Of a DNA stretch of 10,535 nt, positions 1-7,158 are shown in pieces. Numbering within the stretch: the stretch's first letter is position 1; every line of letters starts with the position of its first letter. Both the position numbers and the translations under genes were made by a program. The notes beneath the pieces are model-generated. The model had not been told where the DNA came from and did no database searches. It worked only from the letters and a program-made list of their open reading frames with translations. Origin of the DNA: Bacteroidota bacterium (lineage in GTDB: Bacteria; Bacteroidota; Bacteroidia; Bacteroidales; Paludibacteraceae); NCBI GenBank assembly GCA_017860335.1, contig JAFNAU010000069.1, positions 1 to 10,535 on the forward strand, written 5' to 3'.

Positions 1-2178
1 ACCACTTTGTAAAGTAAATTTTACTTTTCCTCCCCAGTTGTCTTTTGATGAAATCACATCCTGATATAATTTTTTATTATCGGCATCCCAGATATTGAAT
101 GACATTCCGTTCAAAGGATTTCCTGCCCATATACCTCCTGCTTCTACGCCTAATAAACCTACTTTGGTTTTGGCATACAAGGTAGCTTTACGAGTTTGCT
201 GTTGTGGCTGCACTTGTGATGAGGTACTGGTTGCTTTTCTGTCTAAATCTTCTTGATAAATAGCAGCAAGTGTAAATTTGCCCAATTCTTTCTGATATTT
301 TGCTAAAATAGCAGGGTTAGCTCCCCACCAAAGTTCGGGACCAAACGCAACTTTAAAACCATCCAGTCCTTTTTTTCCTGCTACCTCAAATCCAAACGGC
401 GCTTCTCCGTGATAAATATCCAGGTTGGGTCCGTAGTTGGTTTCGGGATACAAGCCAAAGAAGTCGCCTTCGTAGCCCCAATGAAAATGTCCTGTGCGGT
501 AAAATCCTTTTAAATTATACCATTTGGTATCCCAACTATATTCTGCTTTATAAATAGAAATATGTTTGGCTAAATTTAAGTCGTATTTTTCACCGGTTTG
601 GGGATTTACAAACGCAGCTTCTCTTGCTTTATTTTCATAAAATATTTCATCAATAGCATTATTTGCCACATTCCCGATTACATTTAATGTAACATTGGCA
701 CGCACATTATCGCTTGGTTTTGCATCAAAGCCAAGATAGTATGATTCTAAGTGGTCAAATCCTAATTTATTGGGAATTGCAGTTTCTGAAGCGTATTTTG
801 ATGGAGGTGTAGTAATATTTTTCCCTCCTGTGTTGAAAGTTGAAATTTCGCCACGAACGCTGATGCTGTATTTTTTTGTTTGTTCGTTGTCTAAAGCCGA
901 TTTATCGCCTCTTGCTTTCAAGATTTCGCCTTGAATTTGGATATTGCTGAAATGTTTTTCCAAAGCGTCTCTGGTTGCACTTGGGGCATATGGATTGAAT
1001 TTGTGTGCTTGTTGTAAGGCATAGTAACAAGCGCGAGGGTAGAGTTGGTAATGTCCGGAAGCATCGTTTTCGCCCTTGGCACAGATACCGAACCATTCTT
1101 CATTCATATTGTTGGTGCCTGGTACATAATCATAGGAGTAACCTCCATTGTTCCAGGTGGAAATAGTATTGTGTATATCTAATTCAGTGGTCATCTTGGT
1201 TTTCCACCAACCGTCACTAAATTGGAAAGTAAAACCTCCGATGCTGTTTCCCGTACCGCCCATTCCGGCGGCATTTTCATAAATTTCTTTCCAATTGGCA
1301 AGGTCAAATATGGCTTGTCCGCGTTGTTCTTCTGTCTGTGTCTGTGCGTTGTAAGCATCGGCTCCAAACTCGGTAAACATAATGGGTTTGTTTGGACAAG
1401 CAACTTTGATTTTGGTAAAAATATCGGTAAACGAAATACCACGATAGCTATTGATGCCTAACACATCCACACTCGGACATTCTTTGGCAATAATGTCAAT
1501 AAACAGGGCATCACCATTACAGATAGAAACCGGGACATTGGTATCTATACTTTTTGCAGTCAACACACCTTTTTCAAACATTTTATACAGTGCTTCGGCT
1601 CTGCGGGTTGATTTGCGGTCGTTAATCGGAATATCTTCCGTTTCGGCACCGTCCCAAAACAAACCGTAGTTGTTTTCGTTACCCAATAAATACATTAACA
1701 AACCGGGAGTTCCTTTGTAGGTTTTTACCATATTGGCAACCTCGTTGTTAAGCATTTTAATTACTTTCGGGTCGGAGTAATCAGTAACTCCGTACCATAC
1801 ACCCTCTACATTTAGACCGTAACGCCCGAAGGTGTGATTTACGACAGTGTAAATTCCGTAATTTTCGTATATGTATTTAATCCATTTCGGTTGGATACCC
1901 ACATAAGCACGAATGGTGTTTACGTTCATGTTTTTCAACATTGACATTTCGTTATCGAGAGCCGTTTTGATAAAATCGTCGGATTGTTTCCACAGGCTAT
2001 AATTATAATTGGTACCAATCGGGAAATAATCCCAATTTATACCATTAATCATAAAGTCGTTGCCATTAACGACTAATTTCATTCCATCGTTAGTTTTTAC
2101 AACAGTAACTTTATCTGCCTGAGCAAATAGTACAGCTGAAAATAACATCAGAATAAATGTTAATAGGTTTTTTCTCAT
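1..2178 (-). CDS. Secreted GH2-like TIM-barrel glycosidase fused to a C-terminal beta-rich module (3' end outside window)
   Basis: The frame is open from an ATG at 2178 to the window edge (726 codons, no stop), so the C-terminus is missing. Residues 1-20 form a signal peptide (MRKNLLTFILMLFSAVLFAQ), implying export. A GH2/GH5-type (clan GH-A) TIM barrel follows at about 33-400. It opens with LVVNGNDFMINGINWD (35-50). The likely acid/base is E168 in YLLGNENNYG and the likely nucleophile is E270 in MFTEFGADA, the usual GH2-like strand motifs. From about 437 onward the sequence changes to short alternating strands rich in Gly, Tyr and Trp, with a Ser/Thr/Gln-rich stretch at about 650-662. This resembles outer-membrane beta-barrel sequence more than a carbohydrate-binding module, but that is inference. 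I recall similar long Bacteroidota proteins annotated only as glycosidase. Exact substrate is unknown; the neighbours suggest beta-glucan. It is the last gene seen in the cluster and may have its own promoter in the preceding 122-bp gap. Confidence 0.85.
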   Translation of the reverse strand, partial: MRKNLLTFILMLFSAVLFAQADKVTVVKTNDGMKLVVNGNDFMINGINWDYFPIGTNYNYSLWKQSDDFIKTALDNEMSMLKNMNVNTIRAYVGIQPKWIKYIYENYGIYTVVNHTFGRYGLNVEGVWYGVTDYSDPKVIKMLNNEVANMVKTYKGTPGLLMYLLGNENNYGLFWDGAETEDIPINDRKSTRRAEALYKMFEKGVLTAKSIDTNVPVSICNGDALFIDIIAKECPSVDVLGINSYRGISFTDIFTKIKVACPNKPIMFTEFGADAYNAQTQTEEQRGQAIFDLANWKEIYENAAGMGGTGNSIGGFTFQFSDGWWKTKMTTELDIHNTISTWNNGGYSYDYVPGTNNMNEEWFGICAKGENDASGHYQLYPRACYYALQQAHKFNPYAPSATRDALEKHFSNIQIQGEILKARGDKSALDNEQTKKYSISVRGEISTFNTGGKNITTPPSKYASETAIPNKLGFDHLESYYLGFDAKPSDNVRANVTLNVIGNVANNAIDEIFYENKAREAAFVNPQTGEKYDLNLAKHISIYKAEYSWDTKWYNLKGFYRTGHFHWGYEGDFFGLYPETNYGPNLDIYHGEAPFGFEVAGKKGLDGFKVAFGPELWWGANPAILAKYQKELGKFTLAAIYQEDLDRKATSTSSQVQPQQQTRKATLYAKTKVGLLGVEAGGIWAGNPLNGMSFNIWDADNKKLYQDVISSKDNWGGKVKFTLQSG

Positions 2179-2239
2179 TGTGTTACTTGTTTTTGTGTTA
2201 GTACTTATTTGTTAATTGAATATTTTTTATTTCTCAACT

Positions 2240-2282
2240 CACTGATGTGTATTTTCTTTATACTATTTAATAAGAATCAGTG
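2240..2282. repeat. Imperfect inverted repeat in the gap before the GH2-like gene
   Basis: CACTGAT at 2240-2246 is matched exactly by ATCAGTG at 2276-2282. An inner arm, TTCTT at 2254-2258 with AAGAA at 2272-2276, can extend the stem if the left side bulges. Eight T residues (2283-2290) follow on the plus strand, so it looks like a weak terminator for plus-strand transcription, yet all neighbouring genes are on the minus strand. On the minus strand it would lie in the leader of the GH2-like gene or near its promoter. It could be an operator, an mRNA hairpin or chance in A+T-rich DNA. Confidence 0.3.
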
Positions 2283-2300
2283 TTTTTTTTGATTAAATTA

Positions 2301-3257
2301 TTAGTTGTTTTTCATCACCAATTTTGGTGTTCTGTCCACTTTATATAATCCCCAGTGTTTTTCGGGTTCTAAAGGTTCTGATGATCCTTTCCAAGGTTCA
2401 TCAAATGCTTCGAATACAAAAATAATTTTCTTATCTTTTTTAGCCCAGTCCATCAAATCGTTATAATATACCATTTGATTTTCTTCACTTACATTATCGG
2501 GCAATATTCCCCTTCCATTTGAGTTGGTTGCCCAACCTGCTTCGGTTATTATTACCAATTTGTGAGGATAGGCTTCGGCTACAGCATTGTAATTTTGCTG
2601 TGTGTAGCTAAGTGCCTCATGAATATTTTTGTATTCCCAAACGGGGTATGTATGAATGGATATAAAATCTACCTCCTCGGCTAAACGTTTTAGCTTGGTA
2701 ATCCAAGGTACGTAGTTTTCGCAAAAGGTAACCGGTTGTTTTGCTCCATCTTTTATCATTCTCACATACTTAATCACACTGTCTTCGGGCACGTAGTGGT
2801 CTGTCCAATCTACACAGGCTTCGTTTCCTGCCGAAAGCGAAAAAATGATTTCAGAATAAGAATTTGCTAATACTATCAGTTTTTCAATTTGATGAATGTT
2901 TTTTTCTTTATTCTTCATCAACTCTTCTTCTGAGAAAAAACCTCCCCAAGGGCAACCAAAGTTGTTCATTTCGGCAACGATATAAGCACCAAGCATTACT
3001 TTTATGTTTATCTTTTCATTTTTTATTACTTGTAATACTCTTTCAGCATGTTTGTCGCAATCATAAAGTCTGATATATTTCCAGTTTTTTTGAATTATTA
3101 ACAAGTCTTCGTTAATTTCTTCGTAACTTGGAACTATCCCTCCTGGTTGCTGACCTGCTCTAAAACCAGAATAACAAATTGCTTTACCGAAATCTACATT
3201 CAATGTCCTTCTTTTACTCATCCCCCTAAACAGATTTTTAAAACTTAATTTTTTCAT
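2301..3257 (-). CDS. GH17 family beta-1,3-glucan-active enzyme, second copy, leaderless
   Basis: A single-domain GH17 protein of 318 residues. GH17 enzymes cleave or transfer beta-1,3-glucan chains with retention. Visible are the N-terminal AICYSGFRAGQQPGG stretch (about 27-41), the acid/base E146 in SAGNEACVDW, and the nucleophile E239 in IITEAGWATN. The C-terminal FEAFDEPWKG and HWGLY match the last barrel strands. I chose the ATG at 3257. A GTG at 3284 is in frame but would overlap the upstream gene by 47 bp, and an ATG at 3221 would also be possible. The N-terminus has basic residues but no hydrophobic stretch, so the protein is probably cytoplasmic. It overlaps the end of the other GH17 gene by 20 bp, which suggests translational coupling. 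The two copies are clearly diverged, so different chain lengths or a hydrolase/transglycosylase split is plausible but not shown. Confidence 0.88.
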   Translation of the reverse strand: MKKLSFKNLFRGMSKRRTLNVDFGKAICYSGFRAGQQPGGIVPSYEEINEDLLIIQKNWKYIRLYDCDKHAERVLQVIKNEKINIKVMLGAYIVAEMNNFGCPWGGFFSEEELMKNKEKNIHQIEKLIVLANSYSEIIFSLSAGNEACVDWTDHYVPEDSVIKYVRMIKDGAKQPVTFCENYVPWITKLKRLAEEVDFISIHTYPVWEYKNIHEALSYTQQNYNAVAEAYPHKLVIITEAGWATNSNGRGILPDNVSEENQMVYYNDLMDWAKKDKKIIFVFEAFDEPWKGSSEPLEPEKHWGLYKVDRTPKLVMKNN

Positions 3258-4134
3258 TTTTGTCCCATATTCCCCAGAATGCACCTACATCACCTTCGTT
3301 ACCCACTTTCCACGATTCGTCGAAAGAGGTAAAGTAAAAAATCTCAATATCTTCCTCCTTGGACCATATCTGTGTGTTGATGAAATATTTTAATGCATTT
3401 TCCGGAGAAGGCAGTGCACCTTTGTAATCTTCCCCCTGGCTTGGCCAGCCGGTTTCTGTTATGATTACATGTTTATCGCCATCGCACGCATGTACCGCCT
3501 GGTAAAACATTTCTTTCATATACATCAGCGAATAATCAGCGTGGCAGCATTCCCAAAAAGGATAACAGTTTGCTAAAATTACATCGCAGGCTTCCGTTAT
3601 TTTTGGACGGGCGGTGAATTCATAATATGCATCCACATATCCTACCGGAATGTTAGGTATGGCATTTTTCACTCTTTTTATACAGCCCAGCAGTTCCTCT
3701 TCGGTTAAATCTTCGCGATACAATACTTCATTGCCGACTGCAGCAATATCAACAAATCCCTCTTTGGCCAATTTTATCAGTCCTTCTATTTCTTCCTCGT
3801 TCAGTTTCTGATTTTTGCCCAACCAGGCGCCCACTAAGGTTTTAAGACCAAATTCTTTTGCTATTTGGGGTATCAATTCATTGCCTTCGATACACGAAAA
3901 AGAACGAACCCATTTTGTATATGGGGCTATTATTTTCATTCTTCTTCGTATTTGTTCTTCGGTAAGTACATCACCTGGCTTCTGTCCTTCTTCGTAAGCA
4001 CTGAAGCAGATACCGTGCATCCCGTCATTTAAGACTTTATGAAACTGTTCATTTAATTCACTGGTTGTTTTATTGCTGAAATCTACTCCTGAGATTCCTG
4101 CTAACGACATTGCTTTTTCAGGTCTAACTGACAT
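3238..4134 (-). CDS. GH17 family beta-1,3-glucan-active enzyme, first copy, leaderless
   Basis: A 298-residue GH17 protein, essentially one TIM barrel. The core starts at GICFSAYEEGQKPGD (41-55), followed by WVRSFSCIEGNE (75-86). The acid/base is E136 in AAVGNEVLYR and the nucleophile is E227 in IITETGWPSQG. FTSFDESWKVG (268-278) and GAFWGIW (284-290) form the C-terminal strands. All expected catalytic elements are present. There is no signal peptide or transmembrane segment, so it should act in the cytoplasm, probably on beta-1,3-oligosaccharides brought in by the adjacent symporter. Whether it hydrolyses or transglycosylates cannot be read from sequence. The gene starts 24 bp after the symporter stop, and its 3' end overlaps the next GH17 gene. 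The ATG at 4134 is preferred; a later ATG (residue 9) would not change the fold. Confidence 0.9.
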   Translation of the reverse strand: MSVRPEKAMSLAGISGVDFSNKTTSELNEQFHKVLNDGMHGICFSAYEEGQKPGDVLTEEQIRRRMKIIAPYTKWVRSFSCIEGNELIPQIAKEFGLKTLVGAWLGKNQKLNEEEIEGLIKLAKEGFVDIAAVGNEVLYREDLTEEELLGCIKRVKNAIPNIPVGYVDAYYEFTARPKITEACDVILANCYPFWECCHADYSLMYMKEMFYQAVHACDGDKHVIITETGWPSQGEDYKGALPSPENALKYFINTQIWSKEEDIEIFYFTSFDESWKVGNEGDVGAFWGIWDKNEKIKF

Positions 4135-4158
4135 ATCTGTTTAATTATTAATTGTTAA

Positions 4159-5610
4159 TTATTTCAGCTCACCTCTTCGGTCAACCAATGTTTGACGAAT
4201 ATCGCGTGCTTTTTTCTCTGTAATATCGTATTTCCACATAACCCAAATAGCTATTATGCCTGCAATGGAGGGAACAGAAATATCAGCTATACGAAGCATA
4301 GTAATGGTATGAATGGATTGTTCCTGTATATTTTGGTTAAAACCTACAGCGCTTAAAATTACTCCGCTTAAAAATAATGCCAGCGACATTCCGAGTTTCA
4401 CCATCCACCAGTAAACAGCTCCGAACAAGGCTTCTTTTCTGGGCATTCCATTAATAAGTTCATCGTAATCACAAACATCAGCAGTCATCGACATCATTAA
4501 TGTAAACAATCCGCCAATACCAAACGACATAAACGGTAATGGCAAAAACATTAACCAGGGAATTCCGGGGTGAAAACCCCACCATTTCAAAACATAACCC
4601 ACTATTGAAATTAAAGTGGAAACAATAAATGCATTTTTCTTCCCGATTTTGGTTGACATAAACGTAATAATAGGAATTACCAAAAATGCAGTCAACATAG
4701 CGCTTACCGTTCCAAACCAGGCCGGCCATTGACCTGCTGCAGGTTGATTGCCTTTGAATAAATAGAAAATTACAATATAAAATGCAAATGAAGCAACAAT
4801 CTGATACCCGTTAAAAACCAGAAAAGTTGCTCCACAAAGTCGTAGGAATGGTTTGTTGCTGATTGTTTGTTTGATATCTTTGAAGAAATCTTTTACATTT
4901 GATACCAAACTTTTAAATGATAATTTTGATTGTCCCGACAAATGTGACTGGTCTATTTCCTTACAGAATAATGCCGGTAAAATAGCCATAACCAGGCAAA
5001 TACCTCCAACCCAATAAGATAGACTTCTCACTCCGGTCGGTGCATTTGGGAACAATTCGGGACGGGAAATCAAATACCAGAACCAGGGAGCAATCATCCA
5101 TGCTACTTGTCCCATAACCTGAGATATGGCCATAAGGCGTGTACGTTCATTATAATCGGGAGTCATTTCGTATCCTAATCCGATAAGAGGTGCTGCAAAA
5201 ACAGTGTACCCCAAATAAAATATGATAGACATCAACAAGAAGTAAATAAAATTAAACGTTTCGTGGTTGTTGCCGGCTTCCGGAATTTTTAACTGCCACA
5301 TCAATATAAACGAAATACCTACTACTATACCTCCGCCAAATATATACGGTTTACGTCGTCCCCATCTGGAACGGGTATTGTCTGAAATATAACCCATTAT
5401 CGGATCTAGAATTGCATCCATAAATCTTGGTATTGCTGATAAAATTCCCGCTTTGTAAGGACTCATACCGAATCCAACGACTAAGAAAAACATAAATACA
5501 CCTAATGCCGCAGGTAATAATTGATTGGTCAGATTTCCTGCCCCGAATGCCCATTTTTGTACCATTGGCACAACATCTTTTGGGTTTGTTTTGTGGTTTG
5601 TTTGCTCCAT
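4159..5610 (-). CDS. GPH-family (MFS) sugar:cation symporter
   Basis: A 483-residue inner-membrane transporter with about 12 hydrophobic segments. It belongs to the glycoside-pentoside-hexuronide:cation symporter group of the major facilitator superfamily, shown by DPIMGYISDNTRSRWGRRKP (69-88) after helix 2. A second family motif is ADVCDYDE (377-384), followed by a charged loop and GAVYWWMVKLG (397-407). A cytoplasmic central loop of about 35 residues (221-255) separates the two six-helix halves. GPH carriers import sugars or short glycosides with Na+ or H+. In this operon the likely cargo is glucose-containing beta-1,3-oligosaccharide, which is an inference from the flanking GH17 and GH149 genes; the actual sugar and cation cannot be read from sequence. 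It starts 50 bp after the GH30 stop and ends 24 bp before a GH17 start. Confidence 0.9.
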   Translation of the reverse strand: MEQTNHKTNPKDVVPMVQKWAFGAGNLTNQLLPAALGVFMFFLVVGFGMSPYKAGILSAIPRFMDAILDPIMGYISDNTRSRWGRRKPYIFGGGIVVGISFILMWQLKIPEAGNNHETFNFIYFLLMSIIFYLGYTVFAAPLIGLGYEMTPDYNERTRLMAISQVMGQVAWMIAPWFWYLISRPELFPNAPTGVRSLSYWVGGICLVMAILPALFCKEIDQSHLSGQSKLSFKSLVSNVKDFFKDIKQTISNKPFLRLCGATFLVFNGYQIVASFAFYIVIFYLFKGNQPAAGQWPAWFGTVSAMLTAFLVIPIITFMSTKIGKKNAFIVSTLISIVGYVLKWWGFHPGIPWLMFLPLPFMSFGIGGLFTLMMSMTADVCDYDELINGMPRKEALFGAVYWWMVKLGMSLALFLSGVILSAVGFNQNIQEQSIHTITMLRIADISVPSIAGIIAIWVMWKYDITEKKARDIRQTLVDRRGELK

Positions 5611-5660
5611 AAATCAATGTTTTTTTAAGTTTAATTAAAAGGTTGTTATAAATATTCTAT

Positions 5661-7145
5661 TTAATATATAAGTATTGTCTGAATGGCCTCTCCACTTATA
5701 TCAATCGTTGTTTTTTTGTCGTGGAGTTTAAGAGTTATCTGTTTTTTTGTGGTATCTTGATTTAACACAATTAACACCACCGATCCATCCGGATTTTGTG
5801 CTGCTGTTACCATGATCTTTTTATCCGAATTCTTAAATCCAATACGAACAGCTCCGGGTCTGATGAATTTACTGAAATGTGTCATGACATTATATAAGGG
5901 TGTGAAATAGACTTCATCATTTTCCGGATCAACAATCACGGGAGCTACGCACCAGTTTTTGAACCAATTTGGACCGCCCTGTTTATCCAGAACCATGTTC
6001 CAGTCAATCCACCCGTTCACCCAATTATTGAGGCAGCCGATAATGTCGCCGGCATATCTGAAAACAGGAACATATTTCGGGTGCAGGTATTTGTCGTTTT
6101 CCGGAGCCCAATCCCAACCCCAATCAGTAGCTTCTTTCGCCCAGTACCACTTATCGTCTTTCCATCTGGGCACTTCGGCATCCACGCAGGCCTCGGTCTG
6201 AATAATATACTTATCCGGAGCAGCTTTGTGAGTATGTTGAAGCGATTTGGCGAAAATGTCGTAGGTACTTGCATACCAATGGATGGCTGTGCCGTCGTAG
6301 TATCGGGAAGATGCTTCATTTTCGAACATTACATCTGCCCATTTTTCTAATTCGTCGCCTCTGTTTTGGTCATAACCCAGTATTTTTACATCGCACCCTT
6401 CTGATTTCAGCTTTTTCCCAAGGTGGTTATTTACAAAATATGTCATTTCGTGCGGTGTGTAATGCATACTCTCCCAGTTATTGCCGCATCCCAGCGGCTC
6501 ATTTTCTACCGTAACTCCCCATATATCAATGCCTTCGGTTTTGTAAGCTTCAATATACTTTGCAAAATACAAAGCCCAGGTATCGTAATATTTTGGCAAT
6601 AATTTGCCGCCACGCCAGTCATTGTTGTCTTTCATCCAGGGCGGAGCGGTCCAGGGCGACGAAACTATTTTGAAACCCTCTTTCGATACCTTCATCGCAT
6701 CTTTTATCATTGGTATGATGTCATCTTTATCGGGTTCGACGGAAAAATGTTTCAACTCCATATCACCTGCAACAGGGGCGTAGGAATACTGATTTAATGA
6801 AAAATCGCAGGAATTGATATGCGTACGGGTCAATGAATATCGTGCTCCGTCTTCGCCAAAATAGGCATCCAGTATCAGATTTCTGTTCTTCAGACTTAGT
6901 TTATTCAATAAATAAGCTGATGCCTCCGTAAAAGAGCCCCCAAAACCTAAAATTGTTTGAAATTTTTTGTCCGGAAACAATTGAATAACACTTGATTTTC
7001 CGTTGGATGAAAAATCTGATCTCTTTTTAAGTTTATTGCCGTTAGCGGAGGTTTCAAAAACGTCGGCTTTCAATTGTTTTTGCTGTGCGTTGCATTCCAA
7101 CATAGTAAAAAATAATAATAAGATGTAAATGAAATGTGTCTTCAT
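5661..7145 (-). CDS. Exported GH30 family beta-glucosidase/glucanase
   Basis: A 494-residue GH30 enzyme (glucosylceramidase-like fold: TIM barrel with a beta side-domain). The N-terminus is a signal peptide with likely cleavage after A20 (CNA-QQ). C18 is not in a good lipobox because E17 precedes it, so lipidation is doubtful. GFGGSFTEASAY (67-78) is a GH30 hallmark. The acid/base is E216 in TVENEPLGC and the nucleophile is E318 in IIQTEACVDAE. SSPWTAPPWMKDN (162-174) and YAGDIIGCLNNWVNGWIDWN (364-383) are further family segments. The C-terminal 430-494 strands form the side beta-domain. GH30 members from laminarin loci of marine Bacteroidota remove beta-1,6-linked glucose branches; that role fits the neighbours here but is inferred. 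The ATG at 7145 lies 13 bp after the upstream stop. Confidence 0.9.
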   Translation of the reverse strand: MKTHFIYILLLFFTMLECNAQQKQLKADVFETSANGNKLKKRSDFSSNGKSSVIQLFPDKKFQTILGFGGSFTEASAYLLNKLSLKNRNLILDAYFGEDGARYSLTRTHINSCDFSLNQYSYAPVAGDMELKHFSVEPDKDDIIPMIKDAMKVSKEGFKIVSSPWTAPPWMKDNNDWRGGKLLPKYYDTWALYFAKYIEAYKTEGIDIWGVTVENEPLGCGNNWESMHYTPHEMTYFVNNHLGKKLKSEGCDVKILGYDQNRGDELEKWADVMFENEASSRYYDGTAIHWYASTYDIFAKSLQHTHKAAPDKYIIQTEACVDAEVPRWKDDKWYWAKEATDWGWDWAPENDKYLHPKYVPVFRYAGDIIGCLNNWVNGWIDWNMVLDKQGGPNWFKNWCVAPVIVDPENDEVYFTPLYNVMTHFSKFIRPGAVRIGFKNSDKKIMVTAAQNPDGSVVLIVLNQDTTKKQITLKLHDKKTTIDISGEAIQTILIY

Positions 7146-7158
7146 ATTTATACGGTTT

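Noticed and set aside
3258..3284. N-terminal extension of the second GH17 enzyme from a GTG at 3284
   Set aside because: The added nine residues come from inside the end of the upstream GH17 gene, the start is GTG, and an ATG at 3257 gives a full-length domain.
4141..4164. A+T-rich repeated TTAATTATTAATTGTTAATTA-like stretch as an operator
   Set aside because: It is a low-complexity spacer typical of A+T-rich intergenic DNA, and part of it is the stop codon region of the symporter gene; no spaced dyad of useful length is evident.
5959..6514. Plus-strand ORFs of 80-100 codons inside the GH30 gene
   Set aside because: They are antisense to a strongly conserved enzyme, have no recognisable domain, and overlap each other. 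They are shadows of the GH30 coding sequence.
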